Origin: an uncultured Alphaproteobacteria bacterium
GTDB lineage: Bacteria; Pseudomonadota; Alphaproteobacteria; Methylaequorales; Methylaequoraceae
Direction: 5' to 3'
DNA: 46,470 nucleotides
Assembly: GCA_902524895.1 (NCBI GenBank)
Contig: CABZFH010000001.1
Location: forward strand, 318,172 to 364,641
The notes beneath the pieces are model-generated. The model was not told the DNA's origin and did not search any database. It saw nothing but the letters and a program-made list of their open reading frames with translations. A program made the position numbers and the translations under genes. Of this stretch, positions 1-8,209 are shown one piece after another. Numbering within the stretch: the stretch's first letter is position 1; every line of letters starts with the position of its first letter.

Positions 1-411
1 AAAAGCTCCCGCTGTTATAAAGAAGACTCGTGCAATTGATTCTCCAGTGTATTGTATAAAGATACTTCCAAGAGATACTCCCATTACAGCTGCAAAAGAC
101 CAATACAGAATTTGGACTGTTGACTCTTTCATTTTAGTAATACCAAAACTTATCGCCAACATGAATCCAAGTGGTGCAAGCATGATTATAAATGCAAGAG
201 GTGATGCATAAATTGTAGAACCAAAACTAGTCAACTGATTGGTTTCAAAGTTGAATGCCATTTGAGAGAATAAATGTGCAATAGTCCCTGTTAATGCCAG
301 TCCTACAGCCATGAAAGAATATACTTTGTTCATGTAAGCTTTAAGACCAAGATCTATTTCTGATCTTACGCTCGTATTAGCTTGGACGTTTTTTTCATAA
401 TCGTAAGCCAT
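1..411 (-). CDS. Bax inhibitor-1/YccA family membrane protein (partial, C-terminus beyond window)
   Basis: This is the first 137 residues of a multi-span inner-membrane protein; the rest lies beyond the left edge. It starts at the ATG at 411 with MAYDYEKNVQ. A soluble head of about 25 residues is followed by the typical family entry segment (LKAYMNKVYSFMAVGLALTG) and then hydrophobic helices separated by short loops (PLGFMLAISFG; SFAAVMGVSLGSIF). Proteins of the Bax inhibitor-1 (TMBIM/YbhL/YccA) family have seven helices and are implicated in calcium leak or in modulating the FtsH protease; which applies here cannot be told. It is divergent from the aldo/keto reductase gene, with a 121-bp AT-rich gap holding no other gene. 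The family call is firm; the detailed role is unknown. Confidence 0.85.
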   Translation of the reverse strand, partial: MAYDYEKNVQANTSVRSEIDLGLKAYMNKVYSFMAVGLALTGTIAHLFSQMAFNFETNQLTSFGSTIYASPLAFIIMLAPLGFMLAISFGITKMKESTVQILYWSFAAVMGVSLGSIFIQYTGESIARVFFITAGAF

Positions 412-532
412 TTTAAAACTCCTAACTTATTTGTTATTTAGCATATTATACAATAAAAATGCTAACTATTAAAGCTTAAATATGTTACATTTTGATGATT
501 TCAATATTTAAATTCATAAATTAGACTACATT

Positions 533-1573
533 ATGATATATAATAATTTGGGAAATTCAAATACAAAGGTCAGTCGAATATGTCTTGGTACGATGACTTG
601 GGGTGAACAAAATTCTGAAAAAGAAGGATTTGAACAAATGGATTGTGCAATCGATTATGGGGTAAATTTTTTTGATACTGCCGAACTATATTCAGTGCCC
701 CCTAAAAAGGAAACATTTGGAAGTACTGAGATAATAATAGGAAATTGGTTCAAAGAAAGAAAGAATAGACAAAAAGTTGTTCTTGCAACCAAGGTTGTTG
801 GAAGGTCCGGTATGAAATGGTTCAGAGGTAAAGAAACAAGAATCAATAAAGAGCAAATTACAAAAGCGATAGAAGGAAGTTTAAAAAGGCTAAATACAGA
901 TTACATTGATCTTTATCAAATTCACTGGCCTGACAGGAAAGCTAACTTTTTTGGCAAACTTGGATATGAGCATCAAGAAGAAAAAGACTTTATTGAATTG
1001 AAATATCAACTGGAATGCCTGCATGATTTAGTTAAACAAGGCAAAATTAGATATGTCGGTCTATCAAACGAAACCTCATGGGGATTAATGAAGTTTTTGA
1101 ATTTAGCGGAGAAATATAATCTTCCAAGAGTTGTTTCAGTACAAAACCCTTACTCATTATTAAATAGAAGCTATGAAGTTGGTATGGCAGAGATTTCTGT
1201 AAGAGAAAATTGTGGTCTTTTAGCTTATTCACCCCTTGCATTTGGAATGTTGACTGGAAAATATGATGATGGAAAAAAACCACTAAAAGCTAGACTTACA
1301 ATCTACGAAAATATTTACACAAGATATACCAAATCAAAAGGTATAGAATCTGCAAAGAAATTTAATCAGTTAGCAATACATAATGACCTTACGCCGACGC
1401 AAATGGCTCTAGCTTATGTAAATTCGCGTCCTTTTTTGACAAGCAATATTATTGGTGCAACAACTATTGATCAACTAAAAGAGAACATTCAGTCAATAAA
1501 AATCAATCTTAACGAAGAATTAATAGAGAAAATAGAAACTATTCATAATGAAAATCCTTATCCATGCCCTTAA
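533..1573 (+). CDS. Aldo/keto reductase, Tas-like
   Basis: A 346-residue NADPH-dependent aldo/keto reductase with the (beta/alpha)8-barrel pattern. The family catalytic tetrad can be placed at Asp48 (NFFDTAELY), Tyr53, Lys87 (LATKVVG) and His131 (LYQIHWPDR). The N-terminus (MIYNNLGNSNTKVSRICLGT) and the PPKKET loop after the tetrad Tyr resemble the Tas/YajO branch rather than the short xylose-reductase type. The C-terminal cofactor region (SNIIGATTIDQLKENI) is present, so the gene looks complete. It would reduce carbonyl groups in the cytosol; the natural substrate cannot be inferred. It ends 4 bp from the stop of the opposing transporter gene, so the two transcription units converge with no space for a separate terminator. 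Confidence 0.9.
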   Translation: MIYNNLGNSNTKVSRICLGTMTWGEQNSEKEGFEQMDCAIDYGVNFFDTAELYSVPPKKETFGSTEIIIGNWFKERKNRQKVVLATKVVGRSGMKWFRGKETRINKEQITKAIEGSLKRLNTDYIDLYQIHWPDRKANFFGKLGYEHQEEKDFIELKYQLECLHDLVKQGKIRYVGLSNETSWGLMKFLNLAEKYNLPRVVSVQNPYSLLNRSYEVGMAEISVRENCGLLAYSPLAFGMLTGKYDDGKKPLKARLTIYENIYTRYTKSKGIESAKKFNQLAIHNDLTPTQMALAYVNSRPFLTSNIIGATTIDQLKENIQSIKINLNEELIEKIETIHNENPYPCP

Positions 1574-1577
1574 AGAA

Positions 1578-2456
1578 CTAATTTTTTCTGGAAAAAATAC
1601 TTACAAATCCAGTTGAAAGTAAAATTAATATCAAACCTATGAAGAAATTAAGCCCTAGTTGTTCGTCTAAAAAAAAGAAACCTAGGGTGAAGGAAAATAA
1701 TATTCTACTATATCCAAATAATACAATTACATTAGCTTGAGTGTCTTTGTAACTTATTGCATTAAAATACTGGCCTAATAAAGCTGTTAATGTTATTAAT
1801 ATGAGAGATTGTAATACATTTATGTTACTCACTAGTTGAATTTCTCCATTAAATATTACACAACTAATTATTGAAGCAAAAAGGGAGTTGTAAAATAGAA
1901 TTGTTACAGGAGCATTTTTTTTAGAAAGAAACGATACTGAAATAATTCCTGCGGCTACAAATAGAGCTGAAATAGTAGCATAAAAACTTCCCTTAAAGCT
2001 CATAAAATTATCTGGATGAGTAATAAAAAAAATTCCAACGAATCCAACAATAGAACAAAAAATAATTTGGTATTTTATTTTTTCTTTAAGAAAAATATAT
2101 GCAAGAAATGCAACAAAAAATACTTTTATATAACTTATTGTTGAAGCTTGTGCTAACGGTATTAAGGTTATTGATTTATAACCAAAAAACATTCCAAATG
2201 TGCCGAAAACACCCCTGAGGAGTTGAATAAGAAAATCTTGAGTTTTCAAAAGATTTTGGTTGTCTTTTAAATATCTTAAAATGATTATTATAATTAAAAC
2301 TAATAATCCAAACAGTGATCTAAAAAAAACAATTGTTTCTACATTTGCAGCTCCTGATAAAAGTTTTATTTGCATGCCTAAGATTGAAAAAAAGCAACAA
2401 CTTAGAATTTGATAAAATTGTTTTTTTAAACTAGTTTTCATTAGTCCTTTTCGCAA
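1578..2456 (-). CDS. EamA/DMT-family transporter (second of tandem pair)
   Basis: A 292-residue, highly hydrophobic protein with about ten predicted membrane segments in two EamA repeats. The repeats are visible as the LLRGVFGTFGMFFGYKSITL-type segment in the first half and ALLGQYFNAISYKDTQA in the second. It belongs to the drug/metabolite transporter superfamily, which exports or imports small metabolites; the substrate is unknown. The upstream DMT gene overlaps its start by 26 bp. An in-frame ATG at 2441 (MKTSLKKQF) would cut the overlap to 11 bp and is an equally plausible start. The pair is translationally coupled and probably arose by duplication, though the two proteins have diverged strongly. 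Confidence 0.85.
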   Translation of the reverse strand: MRKGLMKTSLKKQFYQILSCCFFSILGMQIKLLSGAANVETIVFFRSLFGLLVLIIIIILRYLKDNQNLLKTQDFLIQLLRGVFGTFGMFFGYKSITLIPLAQASTISYIKVFFVAFLAYIFLKEKIKYQIIFCSIVGFVGIFFITHPDNFMSFKGSFYATISALFVAAGIISVSFLSKKNAPVTILFYNSLFASIISCVIFNGEIQLVSNINVLQSLILITLTALLGQYFNAISYKDTQANVIVLFGYSRILFSFTLGFFFLDEQLGLNFFIGLILILLSTGFVSIFSRKN

Positions 2457-3291
2457 TAAGTAGGTTACAAATTACAATTCCTAGTCCTCCAAAGATTGTA
2501 ATAATATCCAATTTTTCATTGAAGAAAATTATTCCAATAATTGAGGCAAATATAAGTTTTGAAAATTCAAAAGGCATGATTCTGGTTGTTGGTGCCAAAC
2601 TGAGAGCTTTAGTCCAACAAAAATTCCCGAGAGTACCTACTAATGCAAGTAAAAATAAAATTATCCAAATTTGGATTTCTGATGGTATTTCCCAAACAAA
2701 AATTGATGGGACGAAAGTTAACGGACTCATAAAAACAACCATGTAAAACATTATACAAAACACAGATTCTGTTCTTGTAAGATCTTTTACAATTAGACCA
2801 GTTATTGCATGGCTGATTGCAGACATTAAAGCTATTATCGTACCAAATTTTATTGAGATATCAGGACGAATAATCAAAATTGTAAATGCAAATCCGCAGA
2901 ACATAATTATAACATTTAACCTATCTATTTTTTCATTAAAAAAAATGATTCCACCTAAAAAAATAAATAATGGTGTGCTAAAGCTAATAGCCATAACTTG
3001 AGAAAGAGGTATTAGAGTATAAGACCAGAAAAGAAGAATCATTGTTAAGGCCCCAAAAATACTTCTTAAAAAAAGCAGTTTTTTTTTTTTAGTTGTGTAA
3101 AAATTTTCCTTTAAAATAAAAAAAATAGGCAAAATTAAAATTACACTAAAAATATTTCTGAAAAATGCTTGCTCAAAAGGATGCAAAAAAGAATTTAAAT
3201 ATTTAATTAAAGCTGCTAAAATAGAAAAGAAGAAACAGGAAGCTACAATTAAAAAAATAGGTTTATTCTGATTATTAAAAAAAAAATTCAC
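2431..3291 (-). CDS. EamA/DMT-family transporter (first of tandem pair)
   Basis: A 286-residue, ten-helix membrane protein of the EamA/DMT family. The first repeat carries the family segment FRNIFSVILILPIFF and SYTLIPLSQVMAISFSTPLF. The second carries GTLGNFCWTKALSLAPTTRI and ends in a helix before the basic tail LLIAKRTNEN. It is the first gene of a two-gene minus-strand unit with the other DMT transporter, and its 3' end overlaps that gene's start. It is divergent from the IalB-like gene across 51 bp. The two proteins could act separately or as partners; nothing in the sequence reveals a substrate. Confidence 0.87.
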   Translation of the reverse strand: MNFFFNNQNKPIFLIVASCFFFSILAALIKYLNSFLHPFEQAFFRNIFSVILILPIFFILKENFYTTKKKKLLFLRSIFGALTMILLFWSYTLIPLSQVMAISFSTPLFIFLGGIIFFNEKIDRLNVIIMFCGFAFTILIIRPDISIKFGTIIALMSAISHAITGLIVKDLTRTESVFCIMFYMVVFMSPLTFVPSIFVWEIPSEIQIWIILFLLALVGTLGNFCWTKALSLAPTTRIMPFEFSKLIFASIIGIIFFNEKLDIITIFGGLGIVICNLLIAKRTNEN

Positions 3292-3342
3292 TATAAATCA
3301 ACAATCCTTGCAATTTAATTTTTTTTGTGTAATTAAAAAAAA

Positions 3343-3864
3343 ATGAAACTTAAAATCTATCTATATACTATATTTTATTTCTTTCTTTCTTTCACATACA
3401 TTTTAGATTTGAAAAAATTAACTTCTAGAGAAATTCTTTCCAGTAAAGATTGGAAAGCGTATTCAGAAGGTGAAGCAAAAAATAAAGCATGTATGATTGT
3501 CTCAAAACCAAAAAAAGATGAAGGAAACTATAAAAAACGTGGAGATATTTTTGCAATGGTTACTCATCTTCCTGGTCAGGATAAATGGGATGAGTTTAGT
3601 ATAGTAGCTGGTTATAATTATAAAGCAGGAAGTAATCCAGATGTTCAAATTGGCGACTTAACAATTCAACTGTTTACCTCAGGATCACGTGCCTGGAGTT
3701 TTAGTGTTAGAGACGATTTAAAATTAATAAACGCCATGAAAACGTCTCTAAAAATGGAAGTTATTGGAACTTCATCGCGAGGAACAATAACTAAAGATAC
3801 TTATTCACTTTTGGGCTTCAGCAAGGCTTATCAAAAAATAAATGAAGCGTGTCAAAAGAAATAA
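3343..3864 (+). CDS. IalB-family (invasion-associated locus B) periplasmic protein
   Basis: A 173-residue secreted protein. The N-terminus is a signal-peptide-like stretch ([18 protein letters not shown]). The mature part follows the IalB pattern: W-x-A-Y near the start, a Cys in [59 protein letters not shown], the DTYSLLGF hallmark and a terminal EAC. The two Cys (KAC and EAC) could form a disulfide. IalB homologs are widespread in Alphaproteobacteria, including free-living marine ones, and their biochemical role is not known; the invasion name comes from Bartonella. No Shine-Dalgarno site is visible before the ATG. The gene ends 25 bp before the preferred argG start. Confidence 0.83.
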   Translation: MKLKIYLYTIFYFFLSFTYILDLKKLTSREILSSKDWKAYSEGEAKNKACMIVSKPKKDEGNYKKRGDIFAMVTHLPGQDKWDEFSIVAGYNYKAGSNPDVQIGDLTIQLFTSGSRAWSFSVRDDLKLINAMKTSLKMEVIGTSSRGTITKDTYSLLGFSKAYQKINEACQKK

Positions 3865-3889
3865 AAACTATAAATATCACCTTAAAGTT

Positions 3890-5095
3890 ATGAAAAAAAA
3901 ATACAAAAAGATAGTTTTGGCCTTTTCGGGAGGCCTTGATACTTCAATAATTCTTAAATGGTTGCAAGAAAAATTTGATTGTGAAGTTATTACATTTACT
4001 GCTGATATTGGTCAAGGAGTCGAAGTTGATGAAGCAAGAGAAAAAGCAAAGATGCTTGGAGTGAAATCAATTTATATTGAAGATCTTAGTGACGTTTTTG
4101 TAAAAGATTATGTGTTTCCAATGTTTAGAGCAAATGCTCTTTATGAAGGTCAATACCTTTTAGGTACATCAATAGCAAGACCTCTTATAGCTAAACGTCA
4201 AATTGAAATCGCCAACAAAGAAAAAGCAGATGCAGTAAGTCATGGTGCGACCGGAAAAGGAAATGACCAAATAAGATTTGAGTTGGGCTATTATGCTAAC
4301 AACCCTAATATTAAAGTAATTGCGCCTTGGAGAGAATGGAATTTAAATTCTAGAAACGCTTTATTGGAATATGCTAAAAGACACAACATTCCTGTTCCAA
4401 AGGATAAGCTTGACACACCTCCGTATTCAATGGATGCGAATATTCTACACACTTCTTATGAAGGTAAAATACTTGAAGATCCCTCTAAAACTTTTAGTGA
4501 GGATATGTTTACAAGATCGGTGTCTCCAAATGAAGCACCAGACGTAGAAACTAAGATAAATATTGATTTTGCAAAGGGAGACCCAGTCGCAATCAATGAT
4601 GAGCAAATGAGTCCGGCAGATTTACTAAGAAAGTTAAACATATTAGGCGGTGAAAATGGAATAGGAAGATTAGATATTGTTGAAAATAGATTTATAGGTA
4701 TGAAATCAAGAGGAGTGTATGAAACACCAGGCGGAACAATACTTTTATTTGCTAGAAGAGCAATAGAAAGTTTAACGCTTGATAAAGGCTCGGCTCATTT
4801 GAAAGAAGAAATAATGCCGCGTTATGCTGAGCTTATTTATAATGGTTTTTGGTTTTCTCCAGAAAGAGAAATGCTTCAAGCATTAATTAATAAAAGTCAA
4901 ACCCATGTTAGTGGAAATGTTGTGGTGAGTTTGTATAAAGGAAATATCCAAATTTTGAGTAGAAGTTCTAAAAATAGTCTCTATTCAAACGAAATGGCAA
5001 CTTTTGAAGAAGAAAGTAAGTATGACCAAAAAGACGCAGATGGATTTATTAAATTAACTGCTCTTAGATTAAAACTATTAAAGCACAGAACTTAA
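3890..5095 (+). CDS. argG: Argininosuccinate synthase
   Basis: Joins citrulline and aspartate, using ATP, to give argininosuccinate in arginine biosynthesis. The ATP-pyrophosphatase P-loop AFSGGLDTS (residues 11-19) and the substrate segment [15 protein letters not shown] are intact, as are [11 protein letters not shown] and the C-terminal [11 protein letters not shown] place the start at 3890 ([15 protein letters not shown]). An in-frame ATG at 3842 would add a 16-residue basic leader inside the IalB gene that the family does not have. The resulting 401 residues match the usual length of about 400. The last 18 bp overlap the 3' end of folD on the other strand. Highly confident. Confidence 0.97.
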   Translation: MKKKYKKIVLAFSGGLDTSIILKWLQEKFDCEVITFTADIGQGVEVDEAREKAKMLGVKSIYIEDLSDVFVKDYVFPMFRANALYEGQYLLGTSIARPLIAKRQIEIANKEKADAVSHGATGKGNDQIRFELGYYANNPNIKVIAPWREWNLNSRNALLEYAKRHNIPVPKDKLDTPPYSMDANILHTSYEGKILEDPSKTFSEDMFTRSVSPNEAPDVETKINIDFAKGDPVAINDEQMSPADLLRKLNILGGENGIGRLDIVENRFIGMKSRGVYETPGGTILLFARRAIESLTLDKGSAHLKEEIMPRYAELIYNGFWFSPEREMLQALINKSQTHVSGNVVVSLYKGNIQILSRSSKNSLYSNEMATFEEESKYDQKDADGFIKLTALRLKLLKHRT

Positions 5096-5974
5096 ATCAA
5101 TTTCATTCAAGTTATATTGTGCCCTGGAAGCATTAAGAGTGTTTAATAAAAGGCAAGCAATTGTCATTGGCCCTACTCCACCAGGTACAGGAGTAATCAT
5201 CGAAGAACTTTTTATTGCTTCATTAAAATCTACGTCACCTACTAAAATATTTTTTCCATCTTTTTCGATTCTATTTATTCCTACGTCAATTATAACACAT
5301 CCCTTTTTAATCCATGTTCCCTTGACCATATTAGGCACTCCTACTGCTGCGATTAAAATATCAGCTGATTTACAAATCTCTTCAATATTTTTTGTTCTTG
5401 AATGGACGATAGTTACCGTCGCATTCATTTTAATAAGTAATGCTGCCATAGGTTTTCCAACAATATTTGATCTTCCAACAATTACTGCTTTTTTTCCAGA
5501 TAAATCACTATACAATTTTTTAATCATCAGGCTACAACCCAAAGGAGTACATGGAACAAGACTATTCAAACCACTCCACAATTTTCCAACATTGGTTGCA
5601 TGAAAACCATCTACATCTTTCGAAGGATCAATTTTATCGAGGATTACATCAGAGTTTATATGTTCTGGCAAAGGTAATTGAACTAAAATTCCATTAACTT
5701 TTTTGTTGTGATTTAAATGATCAACTATTGAAAGTAAGTCTTTCTCGGAGACGTTTGTTGGCAGTTTATGTTCAATAGAATTGAATCCAACTTCTTCGGT
5801 TTGCTTAATTTTATTTCTTACATACACCTTGCTAGCAGGATGATCACCCACAACAACAACTGCTAGTCCCGGAGTGAAACCAGTTTCTTCTATAAATTGT
5901 TTGCCCAAATCTTTAATTTTTGATCTAATCTCGCTAGCAAACTTCTTCCCGTCCAATACTATACAATCATTCAT
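5078..5974 (-). CDS. folD: Bifunctional methylene-THF dehydrogenase/methenyl-THF cyclohydrolase
   Basis: A 298-residue FolD that interconverts 5,10-methylene-, methenyl- and 10-formyl-tetrahydrofolate, supplying one-carbon units and NADPH. The catalytic Tyr51/Lys55 pair is in [29 protein letters not shown] (substrate Asp), the NADP-binding [12 protein letters not shown] and the terminal PGGVGPMT signature are all present, so the enzyme should be active. It lies 3 bp downstream of the YggT gene on the same strand, so the two are probably co-transcribed. Its stop overlaps the argG 3' end by 18 bp in a tail-to-tail arrangement. Confidence 0.97.
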   Translation of the reverse strand: MNDCIVLDGKKFASEIRSKIKDLGKQFIEETGFTPGLAVVVVGDHPASKVYVRNKIKQTEEVGFNSIEHKLPTNVSEKDLLSIVDHLNHNKKVNGILVQLPLPEHINSDVILDKIDPSKDVDGFHATNVGKLWSGLNSLVPCTPLGCSLMIKKLYSDLSGKKAVIVGRSNIVGKPMAALLIKMNATVTIVHSRTKNIEEICKSADILIAAVGVPNMVKGTWIKKGCVIIDVGINRIEKDGKNILVGDVDFNEAIKSSSMITPVPGGVGPMTIACLLLNTLNASRAQYNLNEIDLSSVL

Positions 5975-5977
5975 CTA

Positions 5978-6256
5978 TTATAAGCTATATTTTAAAATTG
6001 CATATTGAACTGTCCGGATTAGGATTAGTAAAACTATAGGTGATATATCAATGCTTCCAAAATTTGGTAATACTGATCTAATCTTTCTAAGTAATGGTTC
6101 AATAAGTAAGTACATCGAGTCTATTATCATATTAATAAATCGATTATTACTGTTAATTATATTAAAAGATATTAAAATATTAATCAAGACATAAACTATA
6201 ACAAGAAAGCTATATATTCTTAATATTTCGTATGCTAAAAAACCAAAAACAGACAC
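5978..6256 (-). CDS. YggT-family membrane protein
   Basis: A 92-residue protein with two hydrophobic segments, one N-terminal (RIYSFLVIVYVLINILISF) and one C-terminal (PIVLLILIRTVQYAIL). Between them is the YggT pattern of a linker with LLIEPLLRKIRSVLPNFGSIDISP. YggT proteins are small integral membrane proteins; links to osmotic stress, cell division or plastid-like nucleoid functions have been suggested, but the mechanism is unsettled. It starts only 27 bp from the divergent start of the 471-residue gene, so the two promoters must overlap each other or the coding sequences. It leads directly into folD. Confidence 0.85.
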   Translation of the reverse strand: MSVFGFLAYEILRIYSFLVIVYVLINILISFNIINSNNRFINMIIDSMYLLIEPLLRKIRSVLPNFGSIDISPIVLLILIRTVQYAILKYSL

Positions 6257-6283
6257 TTAAATACCCACCTAATTGTTTTTATT

Positions 6284-7699
6284 ATGAAAAATGAGCATAT
6301 TCAATTAGATTTTAATTTTTGTAGAAGATTAGATTTTCAAAAAAATTTAGTTTTAGATGATGCACGGTCTTTTTTTGATGAAATTCTTTTCAGAGTTTCC
6401 TCAAAAAATACTCTGCTAATTAAGCATGTAAAATTTCTTGTTCTAGAACTTTTTTCATGCTGGAATGAATCAGAACATCAGTTTTTGGCTGTTTCAATGT
6501 CAAAAAGAGGTTACAAAGCTAAATCAAGATATAATCCAAATAATATCTCATCAATTGCAATAGAAGCAATAAAATATCTTAAAGATAACTTCTGGATTGA
6601 TTTCTTTCCAGGTTTTTATGATACAAAAACCAACATAAGTAGATTAACAAGAATAAAAGCTTCACAAAAGTTGATAAGTCTTTTTAAAAAGTCGAACATT
6701 AATATTTACAAGATTCATAAAAACGAAAAAAGGGAAGTTGTTTTTTTATTAGATTCTTCTTTAAGACCTCAAGAATATAAGGATAGTTTTGCAACTCACG
6801 AAATGCGAGAGATAATGAGAAATTATAACGCACTTATGCTAAAAACTTTTTTTGATATTCCATGTATTAATGATAATTTTATAAGACGTGGAGATAAAGC
6901 TAAGATTATAATTTCTTTTTTACGTGTTACTCAATCAAGATACTTTCATAAAAATTGGAAAAAGTTTGGAATTATAACAGGTAGTTGGTGGGATAACTTA
7001 GATCTTTACAGCATTACCAAATATTCTCACCATATGCTAATTAATAACTCTGAAACTTCTTTTATTGATTTGTCAAATTTACTTCCAATCATTATATCGA
7101 AAAAGTTTAATTTTTCTTGTGAAGATTTGAATTTGGAAATCTTTAAAAAGTATACAAACTTTATTCAAAACATTGACCAACTTAACTATATAGTAATTAA
7201 AGGCTTTGCATCCGAAAATCTTGAAAATTTATTAAGATCTTTTTCAAATGAAAAAGGAAAATTAGGCATTAGAAAATCAGTAAGAAGATCAGACTTTGAA
7301 AACTTAGTAAAGATTGTTTCAACATATTTTCCCAATTTATATAAAAATTTTTATTCTAAAGTATATATTGATTGGGAAGGGATAACCTCTGAAATCTTCT
7401 ATCAGTTTTTAAGATCAAGCGGTGCTTCTAATATTCCCGTAATCAAAATTAAAGACAAGTTTTTTTTTCAAACTAAATTTGAGTCAAATGTTTTAAAAAA
7501 TATCAGGACTTCAGTAGAAAAAGTGTTAGACTGCAAAAAATTTGATTTGTATACAAAAAAATGCTTTTCTTACACACCTAGTAAAAAATCATCATTTTTT
7601 GATTCATTAATTTCAAGCAAACCACAATATTCAAAAAGATATATCGAAAGTAGAAAAAACTTTGAAAAACTTATGAAAAAAAATAATATTTCAATTTAA
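6284..7699 (+). CDS. Uncharacterised protein with family-A-polymerase-like palm motifs (divergent)
   Basis: A 471-residue soluble protein without a signal peptide. No named enzyme matches, but the order of motifs follows a family of unannotated phage, plasmid and alphaproteobacterial proteins that I recall. Those proteins have an EDT-x-ETRxMRxxLxxYN-like segment, an R-x-FN...GGRFYGGWWQ segment, ExDYSxxHxxxLY, and a late IPVxxxHDSF. Counterparts here are ATHEMREIMRNYNALM (170-185), LRVTQSRYF then ITGSWWDNL (213-239), TSFIDLSNLLPIII (258-271, Asp262), DWEGITSEIFYQFL (363-376) and IPVIKIKDKFFF (384-395, Asp391). ExDYS and HDSF resemble motifs A and C of family A DNA polymerases; that link is inference. 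Both Asp remain, but the motif C His has become Lys, so activity is uncertain. A cNMP-domain gene follows after 24 bp. Confidence 0.6.
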   Translation: MKNEHIQLDFNFCRRLDFQKNLVLDDARSFFDEILFRVSSKNTLLIKHVKFLVLELFSCWNESEHQFLAVSMSKRGYKAKSRYNPNNISSIAIEAIKYLKDNFWIDFFPGFYDTKTNISRLTRIKASQKLISLFKKSNINIYKIHKNEKREVVFLLDSSLRPQEYKDSFATHEMREIMRNYNALMLKTFFDIPCINDNFIRRGDKAKIIISFLRVTQSRYFHKNWKKFGIITGSWWDNLDLYSITKYSHHMLINNSETSFIDLSNLLPIIISKKFNFSCEDLNLEIFKKYTNFIQNIDQLNYIVIKGFASENLENLLRSFSNEKGKLGIRKSVRRSDFENLVKIVSTYFPNLYKNFYSKVYIDWEGITSEIFYQFLRSSGASNIPVIKIKDKFFFQTKFESNVLKNIRTSVEKVLDCKKFDLYTKKCFSYTPSKKSSFFDSLISSKPQYSKRYIESRKNFEKLMKKNNISI

Positions 7700-7723
7700 A
7701 TTATAAAGTGGAGATTTTTATTT

Positions 7724-8113
7724 ATGAAAACTAGCTTAGACAGGTTAAAATTTTCTTCAGGATCTAAGATTTATTCAAAAGGAGAAAAAGCAAATCTTGC
7801 TTATTATGTTCATTCAGGAAAAGTTAATATATATAGCCCAGGTGGTCTTCTTTTGGGGCAAATTGGTGAAGGGGAAATTTTCGGTGAGAGAGGACCTTCT
7901 TTGGATCAAGAAAGATCAGTTACGGCGGAGGCAGCAACAAATTGTATTTTATTTCCAATAAGTGAAAAACAATTAAAAGATAAAATTGGAAAGGCTGACC
8001 CAGTAATAAAGGCTATATTAAGAAGTTTATTGATCAGACTCAATGATATGAACCTGAAAGGGGAAGATTTTTGGAGAAATCTGAATGTTATGACATCATT
8101 AAAAGATGAATAA
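7724..8113 (+). CDS. Stand-alone cyclic-nucleotide-binding (Crp-like) domain protein
   Basis: A 129-residue protein that is almost entirely a cNMP-binding beta-roll. It has FSSGSKIYSKGEKANLAYYV (10-29), SGKVNIYSP, the Gly turn QIGEGEIFGERG, and QERSVTAEA as the phosphate-binding cassette, where the FGE...R-S/T-A pattern is kept. A short helix (DPVIKAILRSLLIRLNDMN) follows, then the protein ends. There is no DNA-binding helix-turn-helix, so it is not a Crp/Fnr regulator and more likely senses a ligand or binds a partner. A GTGGAG stretch upstream can serve as ribosome-binding site. It is the second gene of a unit with the palm-like protein. Ligand specificity is unknown. Confidence 0.82.
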   Translation: MKTSLDRLKFSSGSKIYSKGEKANLAYYVHSGKVNIYSPGGLLLGQIGEGEIFGERGPSLDQERSVTAEAATNCILFPISEKQLKDKIGKADPVIKAILRSLLIRLNDMNLKGEDFWRNLNVMTSLKDE

Positions 8114-8138
8114 AAGCAGATGGGTATTTTGTAATATA

Positions 8139-8159
8139 AACATTACCTTGCAAAATGTT
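8139..8159. terminator. Weak candidate terminator hairpin between convergent genes
   Basis: A 6-bp inverted repeat (AACATT / AATGTT) with a 9-nt loop, followed on the plus strand by ATTTTCTC. It lies in the 96-bp gap between the cNMP-domain gene and the opposing FAD oxidoreductase gene. The stem is short and AT-rich, so this is only a candidate. Confidence 0.3.
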
Positions 8160-8209
8160 ATTTTCTCTATTATTACTATATTTGGAAAATTTTAAAGGCT
8201 GTTATAATA

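Noticed and set aside
3842-3889. Upstream ATG of argG giving a 16-residue basic leader
   Set aside because: The leader overlaps the IalB gene, is absent from ArgG proteins as known, and the ATG at 3890 fits the family start.
5139-5603. Long open frame on the plus strand opposite folD
   Set aside because: It lies wholly inside the well-supported folD gene, has no ribosome-binding site and its composition mirrors the antisense of folD codons.
6284-8113. Prophage or plasmid remnant around the palm-like gene
   Set aside because: No integrase, capsid, repeat or attachment site is nearby, and base composition is like that of the neighbours.
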